Positions 45,619 to 59,021 of a stretch of DNA of 64,000 nucleotides are shown here, piece after piece. The position numbers were made by a program, and so were the translations under genes. The notes under the pieces are model-generated. The model did no database searches and was not told the DNA's origin. It saw nothing but the letters and a program-made list of their open reading frames with translations. The DNA is from Antrodiella citrinella (taxonomy: Eukaryota; Basidiomycota; Agaricomycetes; Polyporales; Steccherinaceae), in NCBI GenBank assembly GCA_004802725.1, contig SGPM01000026.1, positions 1 through 64,000 on the forward strand, given 5' to 3'. Positions within the stretch are counted from its first letter, which is position 1. The number at the start of each line of letters is the position of its first letter.

Positions 45619-48586
45619 GATGATGTGATGGAGTCTACGACAGCGGCTGGAACATTCCGGGGACAAGTTTTAGGACTGCGAGGATGTTGAGGCTCTGCGT
45701 GATGAGGAGAAGAGTCGTCTTGACGAGCCGCTGGTCTGGGATCACGTCCAGTTGCTTAAGTATGATATTGGTTCGAATCATGTGTCATCCTCCAGCGCCC
45801 TTGACTGGAAAAACATAAGGCTGAGTCTTGAACATTGTCGGACTGTGATTACAGTCAATCGGAGCCAGTCCGAGTCCAGCCTCGTTCGAACTTGGAGGCG
45901 TCGAATTTGCTGCGATCACTGCCAGTGTGATGCTGCGTTCAAAAGACGTGCTGAAGTGGTTCATTTGAAGTGGTGTAATTAGGTTATATTATGAGATCTG
46001 CAGACATGTGAGTTCTTCTAGTGAATTATCAGTGAATAATTCACGTACTCAATATTCAATGCCGATATCGATTCGTTCACCTAGGCGATTTTGAATGTCC
46101 GTAATACTGGGGACATCTTCTTGCTTGGACAGGATCCTTGGAAATGATCGAGATTGGAATTACATACTTCTGAGAGCGCTGGACGTTGGAGATTCACCCG
46201 TCAATATTCACTAGCGGAGACGATTCGGCATACTTGTTGTGGCAAGGGGACACGTACTAAGGAATGGAACTTTTTAGAAGACATTCCGCTCAATACTGAC
46301 CGGATCTTATATGTCAGCTTGCATTCAGAAGAGTCATTGCACTAACCTCGAAGCGGACCATATAAAAGCTGATCAGCTCGTTGAATTTGAGAAAATTGAA
46401 CGCAGTCACGAGTCATGAGGCAATCTGCTGACCAGTGAGTACCAGTGAGCTCGATAATAGCTGCTTGAAGCTTGAAGATTCACCTACATAGCGAGTTATG
46501 GTGGTGAAGATCCGAGCAGTCAAGTGGCATACCAATTTTTCAGTGCATTCAAATTTTTCCATGACGCCAATGGAAATATGCAACAGCAAGTAGGAACGAA
46601 CCGCGCTCCGATGCACCCACTGGCAGCAGCACGCAAGTTCAGCCTCAACTTTGCGCCTGAACTTCTGATTCTCAGCCACATGTAAGTTGTAAAGTGTTCA
46701 ACGTCCAAATGGTGCACTGAACCCTCAGGCCTCAGGCTCCGTGAGTTCATATCATATATGGCGTTTAATTCATTTACAGTGAATCCATGGCCCGGGGTCG
46801 GAGTTGTTGAAGCGCCTAAAATAAGACGTGTCAACTTTTAAGCGAACGTTTTCTGTTCACGTACCGGACAAACACCATCTCTTGGTGTAACTCCGAGCTG
46901 CGTCGAAGTTCATTATGTGGCGGATGTTCGAAGCAGAGGATTCCCGGACATTCGAACTTCGAATTTCACCGACGGCACGAGCGTCGAGTATTAACGCCAT
47001 CCCAGCGCGCCCAACAAGCGCCCGACGCCGAGCAGTGAGGAACGGATGTCTTCTGTGATTTATGTATTACTAGAGGCTGACTATGTGAGCCCAGACTGAC
47101 GCCGGTGCCTCAATTAGTCGGCCGCGGTATTGCATGAAGGGGTATATACATACCCCTTCGCAAGACGAAGTTCATACATGCATGACTGCCATGAGGAACA
47201 TGCCGACGGGAATTTATACCTAAGTACCCATTTTGGGACGATCGTCACCATGACGATGACAGTTCTTCCTAAGACGAACATAAAAGGGAGATGATGTCTT
47301 ACGAAACGGAGACGATTCTGTTGCCAAACCGGCCGTATTTGACCTTGTAGTTCTGTATGTGCGTCATCTATGTTATGCAAGTCCTGTTAGTAAGCATTCG
47401 AGTTCTGAGTCAGCGCTCAGCAACTTGAACTTATTGAAGGTGCACATTGATTGCACAAGACTCTGGGGTGCTCATTGGCAGTGTTAGTGTAACCTGCCTG
47501 CTATACGAGGATATTGTAGATTGTCGGAGATTCCCGAGGCCTTTGTGGCGCTGGGAGATCATGATCGCGAGATCTTCAGATCAAGGTCGCGCAACGACGA
47601 TACCGCATTACGGATAGTGGCTGGATGGTAGAGTAGTTGGGAGATGGTGTTTATCTTTCTCCTTTTATATATGGACAGCCTTGTAGAAGTACTACAGTAT
47701 TTATAGTGTCTGTACATTGGAATTCACTCTCTTCTCACAAGCAGATGTACGAGGACTGGATGGGGCAATATTATGCCCCCGTGTGTGATGTTCATCGCGC
47801 CCATTCTTACTCCCGCCTGCAGACATGCACAGACAGAGGTTTTCCTAATTAAAATCTATCTCAGTGGACGAGAGTTGTCGAGCGAGGTTCTACGTACCGG
47901 AAAGGTGTTCACATCCCGTGTCAATGTTCACTACGCGTACTGATCACTGGCAGCTGGCAAAGGACCTCCCGGACATTCCCTTCGAAAGTTCAAAGCTACA
48001 AGTCGAGGCGATCATGCAGCACACAAACACCCAGATATGAGCGCTTAAGTTGACGTCGTCGTCATCGGTCTTTGCTAGTAACACAAGCAGGCGCCGTTGA
48101 CAGTTCCGCAGCGTCTTGCTAAAATTACATAGCTTCAAGAATAGTTCTTTGGCACATGGCATTTCACTCAGACAACTTGCAGTCAACTGGGGATGGTGTT
48201 GGTTTATGTGTCGGACGATTCGGCAGGGTCCAGGACACGCTGATGGTGTTGTCATTCTTCTGTATAAGTAGGTCACGAAATGGTTTCTGACTGTCTAGTA
48301 TGCTCCCGAACGTCGGAAAAAGAACGACACAAGTTGACCAATGACAACCCCATCGATGAATTCGGCCAGTCCTAGGAGAGACTTGGTAATGCTACCCTCC
48401 TACATGCTTCATGATGCTCACATGTCGGGGCCTATGCTTAGTGTCAGTGTCCGAGTCAGCTTGACGGGTTCACGGCTGCGGAGTTGGCAGATCGTTATTT
48501 AAAGTACGACGGCGCCACGAAGAGTTCAGCTCGACCTCGGCTTGCTTTCCGCTGCTTCACATCTCCGTGTTCAACACGTATTCAAC
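45619..48586. other. Gene-free tract of 3.0 kb between divergent genes
   Basis: Separates the starts of the F-box-like (minus) and oxidoreductase (plus) genes. All frames are short and none joins into a recognisable protein. The region is somewhat AT-rich in places. The promoter of each flanking gene must lie at its ends. A relic of a mobile element is possible but I found no defined termini. Confidence 0.5.
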
Positions 48587-50096
48587 ATGGCGCCCATCAA
48601 GAACGGTCGTGTGCTTTACAATGAATTCGCCACAGGTAAGCTCATGGCCACGAACATACTGGACTCCGTTATTGACGGTACACGATGCAGGATTCCCAAT
48701 TCCTGGAAAGAACACGGTTTATGATACATCGCAGACCATCGATCTTGACACCGTTCCGTTGAATGGAGGAGTTCTGTTGAAAGTATTGTACCTGTCGGTC
48801 GACCCCTATCTCAGGTTCAAGATGAGAGACCCGAAGGTGGAGAAGAATATCGTGAGTTGTTCCTGACATCATCTACAATGTTTTCTGATCATCAGCCTCT
48901 TCCATAGCCACAATTCAAACTCGGAGAACCGTAAACACAATTGTGCTCGTGGAAATTGTGTGGCATGCTCACCTCTGTGTCTAGGATTGAGTCATCGGGT
49001 GTGGGCATAGTCCTTCGCTCTGAAAATCCCGTGTACAAGGCCGGGGACCACATCTATATTATACTCTGCTGCCGTGCGCATCTCCACGTGCTAGCAGACG
49101 ATGATTCTGATATTGTGTGAATAGCTCACGTGCAGTATATTGTGTGGTCCGCGGATAAGCAAAGCATTCTACTCGAGAACAAGGAGAACATCCCGTGGTC
49201 GCTGTACATCGGAGTCGCAGGGCTTCCAGGTATGTTGTTAACAAATTCCACCTCTGTTTTCCTAGTACTAAATGGCATATGGAATGATAGGTCAAACGGC
49301 GTACTGTGGGTGGAAGAAGTTCGCGAAGTTCAACAAGGGCGATACCTTCTTCATTACGACCGCAGCTGGACCAGTTGGCGCGTGCGTCCTTCTTTCGACG
49401 AGATAACGAGATCCCCACGGCATCTAACCGTGTCATTGCATTGCAGGACTGTCGTTCAACTTGCCAAAGCCGACGGGCTTCGTGTCATCGCGTCCGCCGG
49501 TTCTAAATCAAAAGTGGACTTCGTCAAGTCCTTGGGTGCAGATGTTGTGTTCAACTATAAAGAGACGGACACCCGTGAGGTTCTCGCGAAAGAGGGTCCT
49601 ATTAATTTGTCAGCCTCTCTATCCACCGGTCCCAACCTCTCCGCTGATGCTCAATTTATTGTACGATCATGACAGATACTGGGACCACGTCGGCGGGAAC
49701 ATTACAGACGCCGTGTTGGAGAACGCTGCTCGTGGTCTTACGATCATCGTAAGTTCCTTCTGCATCTTGCTCGTATCTCGACTCTCCCGGACATACATCC
49801 TGAAACGGTTCTAGGTTTGCGGCTCGATCTCAAGCTACAACAATCCCTCCCCCATGTACCGCCACAACCTCATCTTCGAACGCGACGTGACGATATACGG
49901 CTTCATGGTCACCACCATCTTCGTTCCGTACCTCGCCGACTTCTACAACGAGATCCCGAAGGCCATCGCGAGTGGGAAGCTCAAGTACAGGGAGCAGATC
50001 ACGCAGGGGCTGGAGAACTTCGGACAGGTGCTGTTCGACGTGCAGAAGGGGCTGAACGAGGGGAAAGCTGTTATTCAAGTTGCGAAAGACACCTGA
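48587..50096 (+). CDS. MDR-superfamily NADP-dependent oxidoreductase
   Basis: About 345 residues in many small exons, similar to leukotriene B4 12-hydroxydehydrogenase / prostaglandin reductase and plant double-bond reductases, which reduce the C=C bond of alpha,beta-unsaturated carbonyls with NADPH. Visible elements are VLLKVLYLSVDPYLRFKM, SSGVGIVLRSENP, the cofactor motif TTAAGPVGATVVQLAK, GLRVIASAGSKSKVDFVKSL, GADVVFNYKETDTREVL, YWDHVGG and FERDVTIYGFMV. There are no zinc ligands, as expected for this non-zinc branch. The exon around 49040-49070 (GDHIYI...) is the least certain splice. The protein ends QVAKDT. The 3' end converges with the ATG15 gene. Confidence 0.85.
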
Positions 50097-50806
50097 GGCA
50101 GGAGGGAAAAATTGGTCTTGGGGCGGGTTTACGTTGAATTGTTGCACCGTGGTACGATTTCTGTAGAGTTGTGAAGTTGTGAATAGAAAGTTTAGAGCGT
50201 TCTGGTTCATCGCAAATTGTACGGTGCCGGTACGCTTTCGATTGTTTCTCGATCCGATCGAGACGAGTCAACTGCACGCATTTCTCCATGATCTCACTCC
50301 CCTTCACTATATGCTGTGATAAAAACCACAGAGAAGACTCCAGCGAACGACGTTGCGTTCTACCGGGATTCCCGTGTGGCCTCTTCGATTTCCACTTGCT
50401 CTGCATGTCCAAGCAAGACCACGATCACGGCGGACGAGAACCTCACGCACACCCAGCTCGTGCAAACGGACATTGAGCACACGCCTGCGAAAATGCATAT
50501 GCGTTGACCGAGCAGCCGAGAAGCGGCAAAAGGACTAATTCCGAGAGCCAGCACCCCATGTCGGAACCTCTGGAACGTAAAGGCTCATAGTTAGAATCTG
50601 ACCGCGTGAGATTTCACGCCACTCCAGACTCCCTCTTTCCGACATTTCATGACCGCACAGACACAGATGGGCTCCTCACCAGAGCACATGTGTTCAATTT
50701 CCGTCCATTGAGTCAGCCACGACGACAAGTATCTGCTCCCACCCAGCAAGGCGAGTCAAAACAGCGTGCGTGTATGGGGTATATGCGCATCTAGTGTACA
50801 CACGGT
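50097..50806. other. Convergent 3' spacer
   Basis: Between the stops of the oxidoreductase and ATG15 genes. Overlapping short frames at 50288-50554 on both strands look like noise; no gene is supported. Confidence 0.5.
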
Positions 50807-52651
50807 CTACGGCTCCAACCGCGACCTGTTCCAGCTCGACAGCTTAGGCGTCGGTAGAGGGTAGTCCCCGAACTCCCAGCTGTAGCACTCCTATACACCG
50901 ATAAGCGAAATGTGCATGGCGAACAAGGAGTGGACTCGGACTCACGACACAGTCGTCCTCTATCTTGAGCTCCGGCACCTCTCGCCCTGCCTTCTCCGCC
51001 TCAGGCCACGGCTCGCCGAGCACACGCTCGATGACGTTCACGATCCCGTGCAGCCGTATGTCGACGGCCCACCCGAGGTTCGTCACCGTGTCGTACACGA
51101 TCGACTTGCCCAGATGACATCTATGTTTGCGTAGGAATAAGTAACACTCATTGGGGCGTGTTGTGACGAGGGAAAGAGAGGACGGAGGAGAGAAAACACA
51201 CCGGGTCTCCATCGCGTACCCGCCCAACGCGCAGGACGACAAGACGCCATTGCACGTCCCCATAGCTATAGGATCTGCAGTATGATACACGTGCGTGACG
51301 TGTTGCGTAGAAGGCTACTAACGAACGCATCATCAGCCGCCTACACCTAGCATACACCCATGACATAGACAAGACAGACGTACTGGTGAAGGCAAGTGCA
51401 GCCTCCCCGACGCGAGCCGCTCACCGGGGGACTCGAACGCGACGGCGGGCAGACCGAAGGTGACGCCGAGGAGGGAGGCGAGCGCGCCCCCAAGAGAGTG
51501 CCCGACGAGCCAGATGTTGGCTTCTGGGTACATGTAGGAGATGTTATAATACAACTTCTACATCCACCGACACCCGTCAGGACAAGACCGCACAAAAATG
51601 CACAGACCAAGAACGCACCGTGCCCACCGGGTAAAACAAACTCTCACTTACCAACGCCTCCTCCAAACACCCTTGATCGCACTGCCACCCGGTGCGGTAG
51701 CACCCGCACACCGTCGTCCACGTCCAATCCACCCGCGCGCAGCAGCAGCTGAACAGCAAGTTGTCGTTGAACTTGTCCTTCTTGGCGGTGGGCCCGCCGC
51801 CACCGACGAAGGCGGCGGAGGTGCCTTTGATGGAGAGCACGACGGTGCTGTTGTCGGGCGTGGCGAAGACGTGCCCGCGGAACCCGTCCGAGGCGGTGTC
51901 CCAGCCGAAGGGATAGGACTGTGGGCGCGGTTAGTGGGTGTTTGTTTGGGTAGGATGGAGTCATATGGCAAGGGAATCGTTGCTGTTAGCACCTCCGCCG
52001 TGTGTTGAATAAGTACTGCTTCATCCCATTGACTAGAATCCATCTGATGATCGTCCCCTCCGTCCCCAACATGTCCCTTCTCATCCATTCCATCTCATCC
52101 TTGCCACCATCCCCACTCCAAATTATACCACCGAACAACTAAACCAAACCGCCAAACAAACGAACGCAATCAAGGATACTCACCACATTCCACGTCCCAC
52201 CCAGATCATACCACCCCGCCTCGTCCGGCTCCAAATACGCATTGTTCGTCATCTTCGCGAGCGCGAGGAGCGTCTCGCGGCGCTCGACGTCCGGCGCGTC
52301 CACCTCGTCTTCCTCCCAGTCCCCGCCCCCATTGAAATCATACCCATCTCCCCCGTGAATCCCTCCTCCTTTACGCTTCAAACCAACGTGATTGTTTGGG
52401 TTGCGCCAGTAATCAGGTACGCGCGGTCGGTGGAGCGGCACCCGCCTCGTCCTCAACGGCTCCGAAAACGACTCGGAGACGACGGACGCTGCGGAGGGTA
52501 GATCGTGAAAGAGGACACGCGCGTCCTGCGTCACGGCATGATACTGTCGGAGCGTGAACTGCAGCCCACGTGTCGGGGGTGTGAGTGGCGGCGTGGGCGC
52601 AGTGAAGAGGAGGGAGGAGAGGAATGTGAGCAGCGTCGACGGCAGGAACAT
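50807..52651 (-). CDS. ATG15: ATG15-like autophagic lipase
   Basis: Class 3 (alpha/beta-hydrolase) lipase of the Atg15 type, which in yeast reaches the vacuole lumen and breaks down autophagic-body membranes. The hydrophobic N terminus ([18 protein letters not shown]) fits the signal anchor. [63 protein letters not shown] and [17 protein letters not shown] precede the nucleophile elbow [30 protein letters not shown] and [12 protein letters not shown] follow. The C terminus is [15 protein letters not shown]. The Cys-rich part and these blocks are hallmarks of fungal Atg15. Ser of GHSLGG is the expected nucleophile. Length is about 480 residues with several introns. Confidence 0.9.
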
Positions 52652-53544
52652 CAGCGTCCTCAGGCAACCTGCTCGACAGTCGATACGTAACTGCTGTCGA
52701 ACGCTAGATGGGCGCTAGATCATGATCACCGCTGGATTGGTTGACGTCTCACATGTACAGGAGGGCGGACAAGACGACAAGGAGAACATAAGTTAGGAAC
52801 ACATCCAACAGTACGTACACTGTACAACTGATTACAAGTACATCCAACGAGGACTATGAATCAATCTACGACACAAGAGAAAGAGAGGACCAGACTCGAA
52901 GAAAAGGTGGAGAAGCAAAAACGAACGTGAAGAGACGATTGCTACTCGTACAGACACCAACTAAGGAAAAGCCAAGCGGAAACGGAAAGTCCCAATGTGG
53001 AGAAAACGGAAGATACATAGAACGATGACGACCGCCCAAGCTACGTTGCTTCTGTCGATCCCGTAGGGTCGACCATGACGCCACTTCGATCAATCCGCGC
53101 ACGCGACCGCGACTACGGCTGCGCCTGAGACATTCGGAGATACGATACCGAGCTCGGGGCGGGAGAACCATCGAGTGGGCGGAGGCTGGAGTGATATATG
53201 GATGAGGAGGCGGCCCGTATGCGGATAATGATACGTCGATAAAGGTTCAACGAGTGGATAGTATGCTGCGGTGGGTGGGAGGACGTTTTGTCATGCTTGG
53301 ATCGGAGTAGAGGCGGATTGGGGGGACATACAGTATGCGAGCTTTGAGCACAAATGATCGCAGGGATAGGGACGTGTGATATGCGTGTACAGTACAGTAA
53401 CTTTGGGGCAGACGTTGATATAACAAGATTTGATGATGCGAAGGAAGGCCCGATGAGACGGCCTATCCCAGAATTAAGCAAGGACGCATGAGGACCGACG
53501 ATAGATTTTACAGCCAAGCTTCAAGCTCCACTGGCAGTATTCGC
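52652..53544. other. Intergenic spacer, tandem minus-strand genes
   Basis: Holds the promoter of ATG15 and probably the 3' end of the Ser/Pro-rich gene. Frames of 101-134 codons on the minus strand lack any family resemblance and are not supported. Confidence 0.5.
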
Positions 53545-54416
53545 CTAGTTGAAGCCATCAAAATGGCCCTTCAAAATACGCTCTGCCATGGGAGATGGTG
53601 CGCGTGGTGGCCTCGCAGATCCAGGAGCCAAGCTCTTGACCCGTCTCGGTGTCTTTGGGGACACCATCTGAGGGGTACCCGTCACAGTCGCTGTCCGCGC
53701 TAGATGTACGGTGGCCACGGGAGAGGTAGGCGATGACGGAGGCTTGGGGATGGAGGGCTGTTGATAAGCATGAGTGGTCTGGGTCACGAGAATGCGGGTA
53801 TATGCGCGACATACCTTGGCGAGCGCACCACCGAGAGAGAGACGCCTGAGTAAACCCGCTGCACGACCCTGGTGCTCCTCTGGAAAGGCAGTCGGTGCAG
53901 TAGGAGGTTGGATGGGCATGGTAGGGGGTACCCCACGCTCAGGCCATGTCGCCATGCTCGCTCTCCTGCGATGACCGGTAGGCACCTCTGGTTCGGCGTC
54001 ATCTAAATGAGAAGTGATAAGCACTCGTGACCCGTAATTGACGGCGTAATTTTTGCGTGTGTAAAGTTTTGGAGTGTGTGGACAAAACAGTACGAACCTT
54101 CTGCGACTACAGGGGGAAAGTTTCTCCTGAAAGGGAACGCGTGTGTGGTAGGTGACTTTGGGGACGTCGGAAGGAAGTAGGAAAGGATGGGCGAGGTGGA
54201 AGGCGAGACGGAAGCTGCGACGCGAGGGTTGTGAACAGTGTTGTTGTGTGGTGTGGACGGGTACGGGGAGGTGGGTGAGATGGACGAGTCGGACGAGGAG
54301 TCTGAGGGCGGCGAGTCGGACGAGAAGGACGGACGACGGGGGTGACCGTGAGCGATGGGGATGGGCTTGGAGTGCTCGACGGTGTCTGTGTTGTTGTTGG
54401 CGTTGCTGGACGACAT
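53545..54416 (-). CDS. Ser/Pro-rich protein of unknown function
   Basis: Three exons give about 240 residues. It begins MSSSNANNNTDTVEHSKP and is dominated by Ser, Pro and Thr, so probably disordered. It contains a compact block with basic kinase-type sites: HRRRASMATWPERGVPP, then GLLRRLSLGGALAK. RRAS and RRLS both match cAMP-kinase consensus. The C terminus is rich in SP/TP sites and ends MAERILKGHFDGFN, which looks structured and possibly conserved. The ATG at 54416 is preferred to one at 54611, which would translate a pyrimidine-rich leader. I recognise no domain; a phosphorylated regulator is a guess from composition only. Confidence 0.72.
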
Positions 54417-54437
54417 GGCGGTGGTGGTGGTGTGCGC

Positions 54438-54474
54438 GGGAGGGGGAGAGAGAGGGAGAGGGAGAGGGAGGGGG
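54438..54474 (-). promoter_or_regulatory. Pyrimidine tract upstream of the Ser/Pro-rich gene
   Basis: A 37-base stretch of only G and A on the plus strand (C and T on the coding strand), 22-58 bases before the ATG. CT-rich blocks near transcription starts are common in filamentous fungi. Confidence 0.45.
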
Positions 54475-56670
54475 TGGTTGTGCTGCAACAAGAAGTTTAG
54501 AGGGTCGTCGTACAAACTCCGCTCCAATCCTCTTGAGGGCTCCATATCGACTGTCTGCAACCCTCGGCCAGTTTTATAACTTCTTCCTCTCGGATGTCCA
54601 TCGAGGCCCATGTTTCGTCGGGACCTCCGTCGTCGCTGACCAGCACGCCCTAGCCCACACCCGACGCTGTGACCACCTTGTGACCGCCGTGTGATGTGTG
54701 ACTGGCTCCTTTACCCCGCACTCTAGTGCTGTGACTCGTTCGATCGGAAACGCTAGTCCTTTCTGGGCCATCTAGAGACTACCACCGACCGTCGGCTGTC
54801 GTCGCTGTCGTCGTCGACACATCTATGCCTCAAAGGTCTCCGTCCTCTTCTGAGGTCCACTCGTGCCATGCACCTTCAATGTTCCCAGGACACTATCACG
54901 GGTTTCCTTTGTAATTCTCCACATTACCGTGACAACCCGCTGCTGTATCATCGGTTTCATCGTCAGACTCAGTCAGCTCAACCACGTCTGCTTCCCGCCA
55001 TGTACGAGTCTTTTATCACTGCCATGACTGGCCGACCTCCCCTTCGGAATCTGGCGCTGATGGTGCGCTTTCACCACCTTCCATACACGCGAATCTTCTA
55101 GACAGAACAAACATGACAACACCCGCGGAAGTCGAACTTGGGTTAACCTCAGACCCAAAATCTGAATGGCCCCCCTCCGAAATTAATGTCGCAGCTGACC
55201 TCCGCCGTTTGGGTTTCACCACTGCGGCTCCGACCCAGGTGAACCAACTCTGCGCCACAGTCAATCTCGATCGGTCGGCGAGTCGCGGATGCAGAGTCGT
55301 CGAACGTTATCTATCCTGTTCGCGCGACATCGACAGGGGTACTGGGCTCAAGGTCAACGCTAAGATATTGATTGCTAAGATAGGCTGGACGTCGTCGTTG
55401 ATCCTCCCGTTCAGCGCAACATGGTGCTCAAGAAAGTTGGGCAACAACGTTGGCTTCGGGCGCAGTGATCGCGGCTCCGCTGGCGTTTTGACGCCCCGCC
55501 GCGTCATCTTGCGAGGAGTGACGCGCTCGAGTTGTATGTATGATATACGACGNNCNNCCGCNNTACGCCACGACGCCTTCGTAATCTTGACTCTGGTCCT
55601 CCTTGTTNCCCCTCTCATACCGAAACTTTTCGACCGTGTCACACCCATCGTCGAAACGAAAACACATGCTAATCTCATCGAGTCATTCATCGAATCAGAT
55701 GGAAGATTCAAGATCTCCGCATAACCTCCCCCTCATGTGCTTCTTGTTCCTTGAGGTCTCTGGTTGGCCATTGAGTCGTCNTCTACATAGCCGCGTCTGG
55801 CCGATTATCAGGAGATCATAAAGTTTACATGCGAGGCGAAGAGAGTCGGAATTAGATCGCTATTCAAGAGAGGTCGCCGCACGGGTGACCTGAAGTTTCA
55901 AGGTATGTTTGAGCTGTCCGACGATGTATCCCGCTCATATTTTTGTATGCAGGTTGCACTCCCAGATCGCTCTCGTACCGCGTAGATGTGTTCACTTACG
56001 CTGAGGTTTACGCTCAAGTCTTGATCGGCGAGATCTGAGTCCTGAACTTTAAGCTTCATGTTCGGAGCACCCTTGAACATTTTGCGATCCATTGCGTTGT
56101 CTCGCGACAATCCTTCAGTCAACGATGGCGCAAGGTTTTACTCGCGATTGTTTCTCTGTATTCTTATATCACCTACGGCAACGATCGCATGACCCACCCT
56201 TCGTTCGCAAGTCAAAGCTCAACGTTCTTAAGAGTTCTCATGGCGCTCTCTCGCCCAATGCGTTCTCGCCCCTCCCCATCGCCGCGATCCCGTGACCTTG
56301 CCTTCTCAACGTTAGCCGTGGCGCGCTCCGGGGCCTTTAGTAGAGAAACGAAGAAACCGCTTCCAGGGATCAAACCTCAACATCGTTAAAGACCGGCATC
56401 CGTGGCCATCCACCAGGTGATCCCCTCCCCGGCTCGCTAGTGAAGTGATGGAGGTTGACGTTGGTGGGTTCATGGGAGAAACATGCCCGGTGGGACAAGA
56501 ATCGTGTTGTGAGTGGACCAACGTGCTGGGCAATATGACCCTTGTGTTCTGATTCGCTTTGGAGAGGTGCTGGGGGTGGGTTATAAGAACTGTGTCGTTT
56601 TCCTCAAGCGAATGTTTGGATCCCCACATTCTCTCGAAGCTTGTGGTAACATATGCAGCCGGTGAATGGA
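54475..56670. other. Tract without a supported gene, with ambiguous bases
   Basis: Unresolved bases (N) occur at 55553-55563, 55608 and 55781, so part of this tract is poorly assembled. A frame of about 200 codons runs through the first Ns but matches no family I know and has a competing frame on the other strand. The region could contain a damaged repeat. The last 200 bases precede the GMC gene. Confidence 0.5.
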
Positions 56671-59021
56671 ATGCTGTGCAAGCTCTTTTGCTGCTTTGTC
56701 TGGTTTGCGTTGTTTTCGTCTCGGTGCCACGCTGCTATCTATGAGGATGCGAGTGACCTGCCTTCAGGTCAATTCGATTTCGTGATCGTTGGCGGTGAGT
56801 GACGTCCCAGCATGAACACATGTTGAATAACACCAATGGTCACGATCCAGGTGGAACAGCAGGAAGTGTCCTCGCAAATCGGCTCACAGAGAACCCAAAA
56901 TTCAATGTCCTGGTACTGGAAGCCGGCCCAAGGTACTGTACTTTACATATCAACACTCTCTATTTGTCGGTGTTGATTTCGGTGACAGCAATGAAAACGC
57001 CCTCGTAACCCAAGTCCCGTTCTTCTGCAACCCAACGCACCCTCAATTCGACTACAACTACAGCACGACACCTCAAGTCGGGCTAAACAACCGCGTCACG
57101 AACTTCCCTCGTGGGTTCATCCTCGGCGGGAGTTCTTCCGTCAGTAAGCGTATACAACGTTACCGTTCTGCGTGTACAGATCTGACGAGAGGAATATTGT
57201 AGACGGGATGTTCTACTCCCGAGGGACGATCGACGACTTTGACCGGTACGCGAACGTGACGGGGGACGCAGGGTGGTCATGGGACAGCATCCAACCATAC
57301 ATCCGCAAAGTACGCCTACCCATTTTCCGTCCCATGCCTGAACTCATCCGGGACCCGGTGCTGCGCGTAGAACGAGAGATGGACTGCCCCGGCAGATGGA
57401 CACAACACTACAGGCGAATACGACCCTGCGATCCATAGCTTGACCGGGGTCAACGCTGTGAGCTTGCCTGGTTTCCCCCAGGCGATCGACCAGAAGGTGT
57501 TGCAGGCGTCGAGTCAGCTCGGGGGCGAGTTCGCGTTTAATTTGGATCATAATTCTGGAAACCATCTGGGGTTGGGTGAGTGTCCTTGCGATGTGGAATT
57601 TCGTGCGGTCTTCGGTTGACAATGTTGTCTTTTGGGGGGACATTAGGATGGGCGCAGGTGACGATCAAGGGAGCGAATAGAAGTAGTGCGGCGACGTCGT
57701 ATCTCGCGCCCAACTTTCTTAGTCGAAAGAATTTGCATGTGCTGGTGAACACTCGAGTGACGAAAGTCGTAGAGACGACTCCACTTAAATTTCGAGGCGT
57801 CGAGTTCACCCAGAGCATAAACGGTATGTGTATCTCCACCTACTCACATATATAACACCTCACTGAGATGTACGACAGGCCCCCGTCATCGCATAACAGC
57901 GACCAAAGAAGTCTTGCTCTCCGCCGGAGCGATCAACACTCCACAACTCCTGCTCCTTTCCGGAATCGGCAACGCCACCCAGCTCCGCGCACTCAATATC
58001 CCCCCTCTCGTTGATCTCCCCAGTGTAGGCCAGAACCTCTCGGACCACCCGCGTCTCGGGAACAACTTCCTCGTCAACTCGACTCAGACGTTTGACGACC
58101 TCAGCCGCAACGCGACGCTTGCTGCGCAGGTGCTGGAGGAGTGGGACGCGGAGGGCATGGGCCCGCTCGTGGATACGTTCATTAGCCAGTTGGTGTTCGT
58201 GAAGCTGCAGCAGGCGGCACTGGAGAGTGTTGGCGGCGTGGATCCGGCGGCGGGGCCGAATTCGGGGCATATCGAACTGGGTGTATCGGTACGTCTTGCC
58301 TGATGTATGATTGACGATGGGGAATTGAAAGTGTGTATGTGCTGTAGAATGGGATCGCAGGCCTTGCGACGCCGGCGACTGGGAACTTCATAGGAATCAC
58401 GTCTCGCGTAATCTCACCAACCTCTCGTACGTTTGTCCCATCTCCAACACTCGCTGCATCATCATATTTACTTACCCGTCCGTCTTCAGGTGGCACAGTA
58501 ACGATAAACACAACCAACCCCTTCGCCAGCCCCCTCATCAACCCGCAATACCTCACCACCCCCTTCGACGTCCTCGCCATCCGCGAATCCGTCCGCTCCG
58601 CTATCAAGTTCTTCTCCGCCCCCGTCTGGGACAGCTACGTCCTTTCGGCCGTGCCCATAGACGCCCCTCCCGACTTCGACATCACCTCGGACAGCGACAT
58701 CGACGCGTACGTGCGCTCCTCCGCCTCTATCGGGACGTCTGCGCACCCGGTGGGGACCGCGGCGATGTCAGCGCGGGACGCTGGATTTGGAGTCGTCGAT
58801 CCGGATTTGAGGGTGAAGGGCGTAAACAGGCTGAGAGTCGTGGACGCGTCTGTTTTTGTGAGTCCTTTGTTCTACCACAGTGCCACAGCTTTTTGCGCGT
58901 CTTGGTGTTGACATTCATTCCTACGCGTTGACAGCCGTATGTGCCCAGCGCGCATACACAGGTGCCAGTGTATATCGTGGCAGAGCGTGCTGCAGACTTG
59001 GTCAAGGAGGCATGGACTTGA
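56671..59021 (+). CDS. GMC oxidoreductase, aryl-alcohol-oxidase type (AA3_2)
   Basis: Secreted flavoenzyme of about 610 residues that would oxidise alcohols and make hydrogen peroxide, supporting lignocellulose attack by peroxidases. A signal peptide ([21 protein letters not shown]) is followed by the FAD site [19 protein letters not shown] and [12 protein letters not shown] signature 1 is [20 protein letters not shown] and signature 2 is [15 protein letters not shown]. The catalytic His pair is in [11 protein letters not shown] and, after the last intron, [20 protein letters not shown]. Several NxT/NxS glycosylation sites are seen. About ten introns are needed, including one splitting SVNG. 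No frameshift or internal stop is seen, so it should be functional. Confidence 0.9.

Noticed and set aside
55113..55724. 203-codon frame spanning ambiguous bases
   Set aside because: Runs through N positions, matches nothing I know, and the other strand is equally open.
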